The notes under the pieces: generated by a model | The model's input: only the letters and a program-made list of their open reading frames with translations | The model's database searches: none | What the model was told of the DNA's origin: nothing | Position numbers and translations under genes: made by a program | Source of the DNA: Amyloporia xantha | Taxonomy: Eukaryota > Basidiomycota > Agaricomycetes > Polyporales > Adustoporiaceae | DNA length: 64,000 bases | Assembly: GCA_036971615.1 (NCBI GenBank) | Contig: JAYKKR010000009.1 | Span: 1,116,001 to 1,180,000 of the forward strand | Direction of reading: 5' to 3' | In this document: one piece after another, positions 1 through 12,350 of the stretch | How the letters are laid out: every line of letters begins with the position of its first letter | Numbering within the stretch: the first letter of the stretch is position 1

Positions 1-544
1 GCTCATCACCACGACCAGCGAGCCTGCAAATGTGCCGAAATCCAGGCACACGCTCAATCATGGCGAGCTCTGCAGGTGCGTACGGCCCGCCAATTGCGGC
101 CAGCCTCACCTGGTATCCATCCTGTGTACTCAACGAGCATTACAGCCTGCGCGCGGCATGGGCCGCTTGTCGAAGTCACGTCTTGCGTGGGCAGGCCATG
201 TCCACGTTATGAGCGACGGTATGTAGTCATGAGCTGCCAGGAGTGCACGCTGATCTCACTGCGGCGTCACGAATTCAACCCGGCAAACCTCGATGCGGAG
301 ACCGTGGGTTCGAGCTGTGGTCGCCAATGGCTGACCCTCGAACTCATGGCGGACGCCCCTGAGCACGGTGCGACTCCATAGTCCTCGAGCCGCCCCTGAT
401 CTCACGGCGTGTCGGCGTTACTCGGGGGCCGTTCTGAGACACGACGATGCGGGCGGTCGCTCTATGGAAGGCCACTCATAAGCTGGCACACATTCAAGGT
501 ACGCTGGCCTAAGTCCTTTGGCACAGCTTAGCCCAGGTCTGATC
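1..544. other. Leading 544 bases, no gene resolved
   Basis: Only short overlapping reading frames are present and none resembles a known family. This may be the 5' flank or terminal part of the KDZ transposon that follows, but I found no matching inverted copy downstream of that gene, so the transposon ends are not defined. Confidence 0.4.
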
Positions 545-3500
545 ATGGACATGAATTATGGAAAAATAGATAGAGGACCTAGTGGATCGCACGAGGGACA
601 GCCCTGCTACGCGGACCACGTGACACGTGCAGATTTTCCTGCTGGCGCCCTGTCTACCCACGTAGGCTTGTCTTCCATGCATCGACACCCATCGTCGCCT
701 TCGAGTTCCTCATCTGCGGGTGCACGCTTTGGCCATGCGCGCATGTTTCGCGACTCACGACGGGCGGAACAGGGAGAGGGACCCCGCCGCCATGTCAAGA
801 TGGACCCATTTGCGAGTCTGAAAAAACCTGTCGCCATGGGTGGACTGCCGGGGGCAGGTGCGCTCGCGGGTGAGGTTGTGCGGGAGGATGCCTCGGGCCA
901 GCGCGGTTCCATCATGCAGGAACAGCAGACGGAGTCCCCTGGCTTGCGGCAGGCAATCCCAAACGACGCCCAGGCAGAGACTAAGGATGCTGGCGTGCCA
1001 GAGGGGGAAGCTTCTGAGAAGAAGGCGCGGGTGAACAATTCCGTGGTACGTCGTTGCCATTGCTGGTGCCCATGTTTACATCCTGAAGCGTCCGTTTTGC
1101 AGCCGCCGTCGGTCCGCATGGCGCAATTCATCGACCGATGGGCGGGACCAGCCGTTGACGCACTCTTATGGCGTGAGGCGCAACAATCTAGCACAACAGA
1201 CTGCGCGCACTGTCTCCAAATCGGTGTCGTGCATGGAGGCCCATTTCGTTGCAAGGACTGTTTGCACCCCATACCCCTGTGCCTCGCGTGTCTTCTCGCC
1301 GCCCACATGCACACGCCTTTCCATCGAGTAGAGGAGTGGGATTTTCACAAGCGCTTCTGGGTCAAACGAAGCCTGGGCACGCTAGGGCTAGTAATCAATT
1401 TGGGACACGGCGGCAGCAAATGTCCCGTGGCATTGACATCCCTACGCATGGTGACTGTGGTCCACGCGCACGGAGTAGACATCCTCGGTGTACGATTCTG
1501 TGCTTGTTCAGGTTTAGGAGTGGGCTCCGAGCGACAGGCCGAGCCAATACAACTCATCAGGTACGGTCTATGGCCGGGTTCTTGGGAGACCCCTCGAACC
1601 GCGTTCAGCATCAACATGCTGCGTGACTTCCACCTGCTCTCGCTGCAGTCCCAGATGAGCGCGCACGATTATTTCACTTATCTGAGGCGGGCGACGGACA
1701 ATGTGTTCCCGGACACTGTGACAGTGAGTCAGCCAGTACGAGCCGTGCGGTTCAATCTAACCATCAAGCAGGATCGTTATCGAGAGTTCCTGACAGCTGT
1801 CCGAGAGTTCATATTCATGCGGGCAGTGAGGCGGGCAGGCATTCGTCCGTGCCGCGATCTAGCCGCAGGCAGCCTGGCTGTCCTCTGCCCCGCGTGCCCA
1901 CAACCTGGTATTAACATGGACCCTGCATGGCAAAGACGGCCGAAAGAACTACAGTAAGCATTGGTAACTACCGGGTGCGCAGGTTACTCAGGTGCCCAAC
2001 CAGGTACCTGGATGCGTTGTTTCATACAGTAGATGGAAACTTCCACCAGAACCAGCGGGACAAAGGGTCCGACCCCGACGACTTCCCATTGATGCTAGGT
2101 GCGGCGTACTACGCGAACGAGAAGGACTTTGAAGATTATCAGAAACATCTTGGGCCAATGGCTCCCGAGGTGAGTCGCATCGCACAATAGGCGCGATTAG
2201 TAACTCATTCCAAATGTACAGCCTAGTACCTGTCACAAATTCGGTGCTATGGGCTATGGTGGGTATTGGGGAAAGGTGTCAGGCACAGTGGGACTGTCCT
2301 GCGCGAGGCACATGTTCGTGCTGCCAGGAGGGGGTGTTGATTTGCAAAAGGGGGAACGGCAAGTGATGCAATGCCCCCGAGACTTCCAATGATTGACTTC
2401 CGTACAGATTCGCGAACGTAGATTTCGCCATGTTGTCCGGGCTGCAGCGCTGGATGGAGCTGCGCATGCACGTCAGTGGCTATGATATCAACTGTCAATA
2501 CCGAATCCATTTTGCGTCGAGGATGCAGTGGTTCCGGAATACCGTTTCGAGCCTGCGGTCCATCCGAGCCACTTATTTCCCATGGACGTTGGCGGCCGTG
2601 GGGAAATTTCACCTCCCCGCGCACACCGCCTCGTGCCGTTATAAATTCTCATATTATTGGTTGCCTGGAATGGGAATGACGGACGGCGAGGCGCCCGAGC
2701 GTATATGGGCGACATTGAATGCACTGGGAGGGCGCACGCGGGAAATGTCAGCGGGGCATAGGCATGATATTATAAATGATCATCATTCCGACATGAACAT
2801 CCGCCGGGTCCATGGAATTGGTGAGTGGCATCATCATTCTTCTGCGAGTATGCTGGGCTCACAGCGGGTAGGTCGTGCTCTCGCGCAAAAGTATACACAA
2901 GCGGAGGAACACGCGCGTGTGGCGGAGGAGCATCTGCGGAAGGTGGAGGAGGGTATCAGCGCAGCCAAGCTAGCAACATGGAAGCAAGAGGAAATGGAAT
3001 GGCAGAAGAAAATTGTCCACATCGAAAATCACAAAGACATTGATAATCCCTATGAGCCGCGCAAACAGGCAGGTCAGTGCTATTTCGGTGATCAGTAGAT
3101 TGGTTCGATATGCTCACGGGAGGGGCAGTCCTGACGCAAAAGGACATTCTGGAACATTTGAACCAAGAAGCCGGTCACGAGGGAGGGGGCGGTGGGGGCC
3201 TTGTCGGCGCGCTGGAGGAAGGAATTGAACTGCAAGAGCTGAGGTGATTAACATAGACCCATTGCGAATGATTACTGACCGTGTGACTGCAGAGCTGCTT
3301 TGCTGTTGGACCTGGCAGATGAAGATGGAACGGAAGCTGCAAATGTGGATGTATGTGAGCGCAAAGAGCGCTTCGAGTCACGGTTTGAGGAATGGAGGCA
3401 GCTTTATGAACACTATGTGAGCCCGCGCGTTTTGGAGGCGGCCCGAAGAGTGGAGGGCGACACAGGAGCGGAGGTGCGCGCCCCCGTCCCGGGGGTCATC

Positions 3501-4494
3501 GCGAACGGCACTTTCAATCAAGACGAAGACAGCGAGGACGACAACGAGGAAGAGGAGCAAGAGGGTCACGCTGCAGAGGCGACCGAGGGGCGGAAACGCA
3601 AGCGTTCTGGGGATGCAGAGAAGGCGAAAGCTCCGGCTCGCAGCGCTGCTTGGAACGACGTCCAAGCCATGAGAGTGCAGTTGCCATCAAACTGCGACGC
3701 GAGGATTCTGCAAGAACCTTGTATGGCGCGCGTAGTCGACGTGGAGAAAAGGCTCAGGGAAGGGCAAGCGAACGATGCGCTCGATGATGTGCGCACGCAT
3801 CTAATCACGACGTTCGGCTTCAAATGGCAGAAGCGTAACGTCAGCGGGCAAATAGCGAATACACGCGCCATCAATAAGATCCGACGGAAACAGCAAGCCG
3901 TGGAGAAGGCGGCCGATATGTATCGGAGAGCGCGACGGGCCCTCCGCCGTTTAGGGATGTCACAGAACGACGCGACGTACCGTGTGCTTAAACGCCAACA
4001 TGTGGTTCCTTTTGTGATGCACACAGACGATGAGGAAATTGGGAGCAGCAAGAAGGCGCCATCATGGATATGGGAGGATTTCTCGTTTATCGAGAACAAG
4101 AACAATGAGGCGATAAAAGGATTTCTGGAAGACGGTCAGTGAATTGAGCGGATGGGTGAACTATTGGCTGATGATACACAGCGATGCGAGTCCACTGGTT
4201 CCGAAGGAGTGCCCTTCAGCAGCGGTGGGAAGAACAAGTCCTCCTGGTGCAAGAGGAGATGAGACGGGTGCTCCGATTCTTCGCACACTTCGAGCAACGC
4301 TGGATGACACAGGGCGAGGAACATGAACATGAAGGGGATAGTGGACGAGCCGCGTATGCTAGGAAGTAAGTGTCTAATACGTGGCCATGATGAATAGGAA
4401 CTGATTGTCGCGCAGGCAGGCGTGGCGATATGAGCGACTGCGTAGCAGCTGTGTGAATCTCTTCAAGGAGATCATTGACTGCGCGGCGGTTTGA
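545..4494 (+). CDS. CxC2-type KDZ transposase (Kyakuja-Dileera-Zisupton)
   Basis: DNA transposase of the KDZ superfamily. Inferred exons: 545-1045, 1103-1723, 1772-1953, 2004-2169, 2222-2358, 2408-2820, 2872-3072, 3099-3243, 3293-4134, 4182-4365, 4416-4494 (about 1156 aa; the phases agree throughout). The N-terminal third holds a CxC2-like zinc cluster (CAHC, CKDC, CLAC, then HTPFHRVEEW) and a helical stretch. The catalytic region shows LCPACPQPGIN, VDGNF, a CARH block ending in LQKGER, YDINCQY, GKFHLPAH and GEAPERIWATLN, as in KDZ RNase H-fold proteins. The C-terminus is helical with an acidic insert near 3520-3580. Intron 2359-2407 uses a GC donor. The supposed intron 3073-3098 is only 26 nt, so the copy may be damaged. 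ATG 545 is the first in-frame Met of the open frame; a further upstream exon is possible. Domain order supports the call strongly; activity is unknown. Confidence 0.85.
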
Positions 4495-4666
4495 GATACA
4501 GGGTGGGTCCGCGGTGGTTGGATCTCGCCAGCTATGATATGAGGACGGAGAGCACTATCTGATACGAAATGATGTTTTACGCAGGGGGGAGAAATAAGCG
4601 GTGTCTATGGTATGCATGTAGCTAGCTGTATTTTACATGGCGGCGGGAGGCATGCAGGCTGCTTGA

Positions 4667-4873
4667 AGATGTATACTGACACGGCAGCGGGATGCATCCA
4701 GTCCGCTGGCCGATGTATCCCGTATTGTGGACGATGCGTCCAGTGCGCTTGCGGATGTATCCCGTTTTGTGGAGGATGCATCTGGACTTCGTGCAGATGT
4801 ATCTCTACAGGGGTCTAGGTGCCGCGTGAGGGAGGATACATCTGAATTATATGGCTGTATCCGTGAATGGGCC
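4667..4873 (+). repeat. 42-bp coding minisatellite (two alternating 21-mers)
   Basis: Units beginning GATGTATC and GATGCATC alternate about every 21 bases from roughly 4669 to 4805, with a weaker unit near 4836. Plus frame 4667-4873 stays open and reads repeats such as DASSPLADVSRIVD then DASSALADVSRFVE, a helical-looking pattern. It ends at a stop just before the caspase-fold remnant, so it may be a former N-terminal region of that gene or a chance tandem expansion. The minus frame is also open across it. Confidence 0.6.
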
Positions 4874-4892
4874 AACACTCCTTGAGGTTGTA

Positions 4893-6985
4893 TCGTCCGA
4901 ACTGAAGTCCCTCCTGTCCCAGATGCGGAGGACGTCAAACAATATCTACTGAGCGATTTGGGGATTCCCAAGGACAATATCAAGTGTCTGATTGATGAAT
5001 CCGCAACACGGGAAAGTATCATTGCAGGATTCCGTACTTTGCGAGATGATCCCCGTATCAGATGGGGTGATCCAATTCTTATATATTACGCAGGTCATGG
5101 CAGTACCTCCATCGCTCCACATAACTGGGTGGGATACGCTCCCAACTCCAAGATTGAACTGCTGCTTCCACATGATTATGGTGGTCAAGCAAGCAGGTCC
5201 TCTTCTAGTGGAAACAATGCTGGGCATGGAATACCCGATCGGACCGTTGGGTGCCTACTCAATGAGATTGCGAAAAATAAAGGAGACAACATTGTACGTG
5301 GAAAGCTACTTCAAGTTAACACAATCATATCTCATCTACGGAGTCTACGGACTGCAGACTGTCATTCTTGACTGTTGTCACTCGGCGTCAGGCACTCGTT
5401 ACGCCCAATCCAGCAACTCAAGCAAGACCTGTCTAGTACGTAGAGTTGGGGCGACCACGGAACTACCTGACGACCTTGATGCCGATATCCTGGATCGCGC
5501 CTCGCTCGATCGAGGGTTCACGCCTACACGAGGTTTCCTATCCGCAGGCCTGCAGTCACATGTACTCCTAGCAGCATGTAGCGCGAAAGGGACAGCTAGA
5601 GAATGCAATCAGAGGGGGCTTTTCACGGAAATACTCCTCCGCACAATCAGGGCTGCAGGGGTGGAGACTTTGACCTACGAGGACCTCATTCACAGGCTAC
5701 CTTATATTGAAGGGTGAGAGTGATATGGCTACTAGTTTGCACGCATCAATCATTGATCACTCACTTTCACAGCCAGAGTCCACAGTGTGAAGGCCACAAC
5801 CGAAAGCGCTTTGTTTTCGACTCTAAAGTCCGAACATCCCCTCCCTGTATAAAGTGTGCAGAAAGGGTGCAAAGTACGAGATGGCCGCGGGTTCGATCCA
5901 GGGCGTCACCGAAGGGGCTCAATTTGCCATTTACCGGAGTCGTGACACCGCTGTACCTGGACTTGGAGTTCTTACCGCAGGGAAAGTGTCTCCATTGTCC
6001 ACAATCATGCACGCACCTGCATCGCAATCTAGTCCACTAGATTTGGCTAGCTTCGGATACGCATGGCAGATCACCCCAGGCAACACCAAGGATCTACGTG
6101 TCTACATCAGACCGAATCAGCTAGAGGTCGTCAAAGGCATGTTCAAGAAGCAGCAGTACAATGGCAACACAAATCATATGGCACCGGAGTTTACCCCCGT
6201 CGACAGGCGAGAACATGCCGATCTCTGTATCTCTATTGAAAGTGGTCGAGTTTTCTTCAGCGTAAAGAATAAATTACTCGGAGAATCCAGTGACACTGCC
6301 CAAATTTACAGAGCCATTGAGGCCGCGGCACGCTATTTTCGACTCCTCCGATATACTGGTGCTAGTTCTAATTCGTTTCTGTCATCAAAAATTCAGGTTG
6401 AATTTTTCAGACTCCAGCACTCACCTGATGAATTTGATGACGACGGACTGGCGGTCCTACAGCCACAATATCCCCTCCATAACATGAATAACGGCGGCTT
6501 TGTGGACCTCTTTGTCGATGAGGAGGACATCGTATATGGTATCAAGATTACCAGCAAACTGAAGAGGGGATTATACGCTCATGTCTTCCTTCTCGACGGT
6601 GATCTCAGCATATGTTAGTATCTCATCAGGACATTGGGTAAACCACGTCATTGATTACGGTCCTATATCAGGCACGCACTATGGACCAGGCGTGGCTGCA
6701 CCTGGTAATGAACCCGATATGTCCATCGAGCCGGAGGGTTGCCTAACACTTGGTTACGGACCGGCGGGCGTTCTTCCGCTCTTCTACGATTTGAAAGAGA
6801 ATATGGATGTGGACGTGGCGTACATCAAAATATTCCTATCCACTGAATATGGTGACTTGTCGGGGTTAGCACAAGAATCGCCTTTTGCAAACAGTGGTCG
6901 TGGCCAAAGACGAGCTGAGCCGAGGAAAATTGACCACTGGCACACCATCTTGATCTCAGTGGTCCACAAACGGCGACCCAGATGA
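4893..6985 (+). pseudogene. Caspase-fold (peptidase C14/metacaspase-like) gene, 5'-truncated and frameshifted
   Basis: Caspase-like cysteine peptidase domain of the kind common in Agaricomycetes. Inferred exons: start unclear-5293, 5358-5713, 5773-6613, 6672-6985. The catalytic His lies in LIYYAGHGS (about 5087) and the catalytic Cys in VILDCCHSASG (about 5370), joined across intron 5294-5357. The C-terminal part (SIQGVTEGAQFAIY, then CLTLGYG and FLSTEYGDLS) is the usual non-catalytic tail. The first beta strand with its ALLIGI-type motif is missing: an in-frame stop lies just upstream and nothing like it occurs back to 4500. The frame also slips by one base (one base missing) between about 5822 and 5840. 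Loss of the N-terminus next to a transposon suggests a decaying gene. All other exon phases fit. Confidence 0.75.
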
Positions 6986-7839
6986 ACTTGGTGAAAGCTT
7001 GAAGTAAGTGCTTCGTCCTTTGGATGCTCGCAGCCCACACCAACTCTACTTATTCCTCACAACTCCTAGAGCAAGATGTTCCCCGTCGACGTCATTCTTC
7101 TTTGCTGTATTTATTGTCCACTGTATTGTGTTTTCGATATTCAACATAATCGCCAGTGTGTCGATATTCCAAACAACGTTGCTTCTTGTATTGTGATGCC
7201 ATTGCAGGGCCATGACCGCCACTCGGCAACTCTGGCATTCACGCATCGTCGCTCTGGAAGACTAAGGATGAGGCTCGGAGTGTCCCTCATACCTCCCCCT
7301 AGCTTCCTTCCTATGCTATGTTTCGATCATTTTCTTTGGAGATAACTGGGTACCCCGCGAGAGTCTTCTGCGTCCCCCGTAAGGTTGCCACCCAAGTCCG
7401 CAAACATGACAAACGTTTGCTCATCTTGAATCATGTCCACAAACGTTAAAGACGATTTCGACGGCGCGCTAATGAAGGAACGCACCGCTAAGCAGATCAA
7501 CTATGACCAGTAATTGAGATAAATGTGGACGACGGCCACACAACAGGGACGTAGACGATACCTTGAGATGGGGCAGCGAGTGTAGGTCTTGTACTGCATA
7601 TTAATTAACGTGCTATTTGTATAAGTCTAGAGAGCGAAAATGCTGAATATTTGAATTCTCTGTAAGTAGTCCGTGCACCCTGACGATGTAGAAGGAAGTC
7701 ATATTACCATACATGGTAGGAAGCTGCCTGTCAAAAGGGTAATAAAGGACGTCGCAAATGATCTGCATGGACGACTGACGCATATATAAGAAATGCACGA
7801 TGCGGTTGTCATCCATCCTACTTCTTCCCTCTTTCCCCC
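6986..7839. other. Intergenic, no gene seen
   Basis: Short open frames only. An AT-rich tract around 7080-7180 and the 5' flank of the next gene lie here. I see no repeat structure. Confidence 0.4.
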
Positions 7840-9989
7840 ATGATGATCCCGGTCGTCCCCTCCACTCCTACACCGCCCACGACGATTCGTCTCGACGACC
7901 ATAAAGCCACCATCAAACTCAGCAAACATCATGAACATTCGTCTGTTCTGAAGCATATCCACGTTAAAGTAAACGATCCCCAAGGCAAACAGATCGCGTC
8001 GCTTGGCGCATTGCAAATCAAACGCGCTCCATGTCGCGAATACGGCGACTTTCTACGTGTCCTCGACGAAGACGAGCAAGAGCTGGCAGATTTCTCGCTG
8101 AAGCTCTTCGACAAGTATGGAGATATCAGACCCTGGCATGTCGACGATGAGAAGCTCAAGGGGACCGGTTGCTGGGGACGTGAGCTGAACCAGGGCATCC
8201 TGTACTACGTCTTCTTCGTAGACATTCCCGACGAATCGGTGAGATACCCGCATATATGCACCGATTATTGCCATTAATAGTCATATGATAGATGAGAGGG
8301 CAAGGTTTAGGTTCGTGGACCTTGCAACAGCTTCTAGGGTCAGACATTATCAAAGAAGAGGATTTCGTGATCGCCTGGCCGAGCCCGCTCCCGAGTAGGA
8401 AGGAGAGATCGAAGCGCCAGTGGAAGGAGGAGATGGATAACGTGACTGCATTCTTTCAGAAGGTCAGGAGGCATGCATACAAGGCGTCCGACGATCGAAA
8501 TTGATTCCCTTGTCCGCCAGAACAATTTCCGTCGAATAGGCCTAACGCAATTCCTGGCGTACTCTCCGAAGACGGACCATCTCTCACGCAACATACCATT
8601 GTCCGCAGATGCGGAATTCTTGTCATCCAAGGGCATTCAAAGCAAGCAAACCGAGGATGATGAAGATATCATCGACAGCTCGTTTGAGGGCTTCTCCCAG
8701 AGACAGACCAAGGAAGCAGCTAAGCTGGCAGAACACATCAAACAGTTCCCTCTCCATCACCGCATCAGCGAGCAGAAAGACGACAGCATCGAGCAGACCA
8801 TCCATGCCGCCTTCGCCGAGGATCAGCGTTCCGTTCGCATGAAGGACAATAACGGCTTCACTCCGCTCTACGTAGCTGCGGGGGCGCACAACGTCAGCGC
8901 CATCCGTACACTGTTGGAGCTTGGCGCACAAGAGGATGTGCTGGATCGCGAGAACGCCGATATGACGAACGCGGTCATGGCGTGCGAGAGCAAGCTTCGC
9001 GGCGCGCGAGATTTCGCGGACACGTTTTTGCGCAGTTGGGACGGGTACAGCGAGGACGGTCTGCGGATCGAGGCGATGCTCAAGCGCGCGATAGGTCAGG
9101 ATGTGGGGACAGACGAGCAGTACGTGCAGGCAAAGAAGTGGGGATGTACTTGCGGACGGTGCGCAGGAGGATGGTTGTCTCCCCAACTGGTATATCGCCT
9201 CGCTGGTGAGTGCTATTAGGTCCGCGTCATGCACCAAGAGCGAGTGCTCATCTAGATGCAATTTCTCCAGGACATGCTGACTGGATCTTCGACAGCATGC
9301 AGGTAGAGACGGAGATGCTGTTTCCCGTCAATGGTGTTCCCGCCGACATCATATACATCGAGATGAACCTTGTACTGCCCTACCTCCCACTCCATATGCA
9401 CTCACGCATCTACAAGACCTTCCACGCCGGCTTCCGCTTCGTCTTTGGCGCAATCTCCCAAGTCTTAACAGAGCTAGGTAAGGAGGCGCAGACCCACGGC
9501 CCGACCACAGTGACGGCCAACCAGATCCACACACGCATCGTGAAGAAGCTCTCAGGGGAGCTGCCCTGGTCCTACCACGCCCACCCTACCTTCTACGAGC
9601 GAAAGTCCGTCGAATTCTTCTTCGCCAAGGGTGGGAAGATCGAGCACGCACTGGATGCTCTGACGCATTCCCTGCCCAATGAGTTTGAGATGTGGGGCGG
9701 CTTCATCCCAGAGATCGATGCGGAGCTCGAGCGCGAGTACAGCCAGTTCCCGGTGTGTGCGAATGACCGCGAGATGATGCTCGTGAGACATAACTTGGGG
9801 CTCGTGCCGGGGAAGATGTGGGGTCCGTATGGGAGCGCGAGAGAGCTATTTGGAGATGGAGGGTTGGGAGGGCTCTTTGGTGAGGAGGAGGACGATGATG
9901 AGGAAGATGAGGAAGGGATTTCCGGTGATGAAGATGAGGAGTCTTGGAATGAGGATGAGGATGAAGAAATGGACGACGACGGGGAGTGA
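7840..9989 (+). CDS. Ankyrin-repeat protein with acidic C-terminus
   Basis: Inferred exons 7840-8238, 8292-8462, 8521-9205, 9271-9989 (657 aa). All junctions are GT-AG and the phases close exactly. Around residue 290 is a clear ankyrin repeat (NNGFTPLYVAAGAHNVSAI then TLLELGAQEDVLD) with a partial second one. A CTCGRCAGGWLSP motif follows, with paired cysteines that could bind metal. The last about 50 residues are almost all Asp/Glu. The N-terminal quarter has no family I can name; it includes RGQGLGSW. Ankyrin repeats mediate protein binding; partners are unknown. Similar long proteins are common in Agaricomycetes. The start is the ATG that opens the first exon, just after the CCATCC leader. 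Nothing is broken. Confidence 0.75.
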
Positions 9990-10245
9990 GGCCTGAGGTC
10001 AGATTGTCTGCCTGCTTCTTGTTCCGCTTTCTTGATGGTGCATGCTCTGCGAGTCCGATTACATCCACGTACGCTTGCACGGTTGGCGTGACAGAACTGG
10101 GTCATTTTGGCCCGGAGTCATGCTCACGTGTTTGTGACGGATGGCGTTTAGCGCAGCCGGCGGATCCCGCCAGGCGTTGGCAGGCTTTACCTCCTCATGG
10201 CATTTGCTATTTACGCACCCCTCACTAGCTTTGTATGGTTGCTTG

Positions 10246-10680
10246 CACCTCAACCTCACCGTAAATATAGCTAATTAGCTTGGCATACACGTGAGGTGTG
10301 GCAAGCTAATTAGCTTCGATTGGTATGTCCCCGCACACTGCCAGTACCACCGCCAGATAGCTACCACCTCCTGCCAATTCAAGTACTCAGAGTCGAGATC
10401 ACTGATAAAAGCTTTGTCATCGCTGATAAGGCCGTCGGGGCTATCTGGCCGCCAGATAATGTCAGCCACCTGGCGCTCTTACCATCTGCTACGTAGTCCC
10501 CGACGCCCGACGCCCACTACCTGTGCTCACTACTCCCGCCGCCCGCTACTCCCTGCCGCCCACTGTGCATGCTCGCCACTCTCCGACGCCCGCCACCCGT
10601 GCGCGCTATCATAGTCTACTCCCCGATGCTTATTATGCCCGCTACTCCCTGATGCCCACCACGCACGCTCGTTCCTCCCG
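10246..10680 (+). repeat. Left terminal inverted repeat
   Basis: Matches the reverse complement of 11915-12350 with only a few mismatches. It includes the two AGCTAATTAGCT palindromes at about 10269 and 10302. Confidence 0.85.
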
Positions 10681-11914
10681 CCGCGCACCGTGCACGCTTG
10701 TTCCTCTCTGATGCCCACCACCCGTGCTTGCTACTCCCCGATGCCTGCCGCACGCGTGCCTCTCTCCACCACCTGTTCCTCCCCGCTGCCCCGCCGTGCC
10801 CGCTCGTTCCTCTCCGACGCCCGCCACGCGCATGTGGTACTCCCCGACGTCCACCACCTGCACTCGCCACTCCCCCGATGTGTCGGTGTCATCTTCCATG
10901 TGGATCAGTAGTCAACATGACTCGTGTTACATGCAATAATATTCAATATACACATTCATTATAACACTATTAGACATGTAAGCATTACAAGAATAACTAT
11001 AGAGCTCGAGCTCCAATAATGCAATAGTAGTCCTGGCATATAATATGAGAGCACAAAGAAGGTGGCACGGTTGGATTGAGCATACAGCCCGTTCTATAAT
11101 AATGGCAGAGTGATTGAGATATGTTATATTGACAGTCAAACGGCAAACACACGAGATATCAAGAAGATATCGAAGCGGTAAGAACAAATCTATCAGAATA
11201 GAAAGAGGAATACAGATGTACAGCGCAGAGACAAGTGATGCATTGGAGGCAACTAGGAGAGGCCACAGGCAGCTCACAACAGAGTACGCATTCACTGGCA
11301 TAAAGCATTGTAGCACTAAGATGCCCGACAGGCATAACATTGGTAGGATGGCTCTCCCTGCAGAACAGCTGATGCTGTCTATCTAGCTTTTGTCCAACTC
11401 ACGGTCTATTTGTTCATTGCTAAGAAGTCCATAGTTTGTGTTAATGTTGTATATTGGAATGTATACAGAACTCAATATATTACATGTATTTTACTGCTAG
11501 AGCTGTACCTACATTCACACCATGGCTCGAGACCATTGCCTATTGACGATATGAACAGGCTGACGTACCCAGCTCTAATTTCACTGCCCACTCCTCCTCC
11601 TATGCACACCAACGAGACGTAGAAGGGGAGTAGTGCGCGCGTGGCGGGTGTCGGGGAGTAGCAAGCACAGGTGGCGGGCATCGTAGAGTACCGAGCGTGC
11701 GCGGCGCGCGACAGGGAGTACTAAGCGGGCATGGTAGGCATTGAGGAGTAGACTATAGTGTACACGGATGGCGGGTGTCGGAAAGTAGCGAGCGTGCACG
11801 GTGGATGTCGGGGAGTAGCACGTGTGCGTGGCGGGCATTGGGGAGTAGCAAGCACACGTGGTGGACGCCGGAGAGTAACGCGCATGCACGGTGCCCGGCG
11901 GGGAGTAGCGGCCG

Positions 11915-12350
11915 GCGGGAGTAGCGAGCGTGCGTGGCGGGCATCAGGGAGTAGCGGGCATAATAAGCATCGGGGAGTAGACTATGATAGCGCGCACGGG
12001 TGGCGGGCGTCGGAGAGTGGCGAGCATGCACGGTGGGCGGCAGGGAGTAGCGGGCGGCGGGAGTAGTGAGCACAGGTAGCGGGCGTCGGGCGTCGGGGAC
12101 TACGTAGCAGATGGTAAGAGCGCCAGGTGGCTGACATTATCTGGCGGCCAGATAGCCCCGACGGCCTTATCAGCGATGACAAAGCTTTTATCAGTGATCT
12201 CGACTCTGAGTACTTGAATTGGCAGGAGGTGGTAGCTATCTGGCGGTGGTACTGGCAGTGTGCGGGGACATACCAATCGAAGCTAATTAGCTTGCCACAC
12301 CTCACGTGTATGCCAAGCTAATTAGCTATATTTACGGTGAGGTTGAGGTG
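11915..12350 (-). repeat. Right terminal inverted repeat
   Basis: Inverted partner of 10246-10680. The match ends exactly at the GTTGCTTG duplication that begins at 12351. Confidence 0.85.

Larger units (their letters stand above)
10246..12350. mobile_element. 2.1-kb non-autonomous element with long inverted repeats
   Basis: The ends CACCTCAACCTCACCG and its reverse complement are flanked by an exact 8-bp duplication, GTTGCTTG (10238-10245 and 12351-12358). The terminal inverted repeats are near-identical for about 430 bases (10246-10680 against 11915-12350). Each arm carries two copies of the palindrome AGCTAATTAGCT within its first 80 bases. Inside the arms are GC-rich, CGACGCCCGCCAC-like degenerate repeats (to about 10890, and from 11620). 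The core, 10890-11620, is AT-rich and has no recognisable protein. The 8-bp duplication fits hAT or Zisupton-type transposition. No transposase is encoded, so it would need one in trans. Confidence 0.85.

Noticed and set aside
1046..1102. CHCWCPC cysteine cluster in the first KDZ open frame
   Set aside because: The stretch lies in a 57-nt GTACGT...TTGCAG intron that happens to be a multiple of three without a stop; removing it joins the conserved flanks.
4633..5022. 129-codon minus frame over the minisatellite and caspase start
   Set aside because: Results from the repeat being open on both strands; the plus strand carries the recognised domain.
6614..6671. Apparent second frameshift in the caspase-fold gene
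   Set aside because: A GTTAGT donor at 6614 and ATCAG acceptor at 6671 define a normal 58-nt intron that restores the frame exactly.
10291..10614. 107-codon frame repeated at both ends of the 2.1-kb element
   Set aside because: Present only because it lies in the inverted repeat; no protein-like features.
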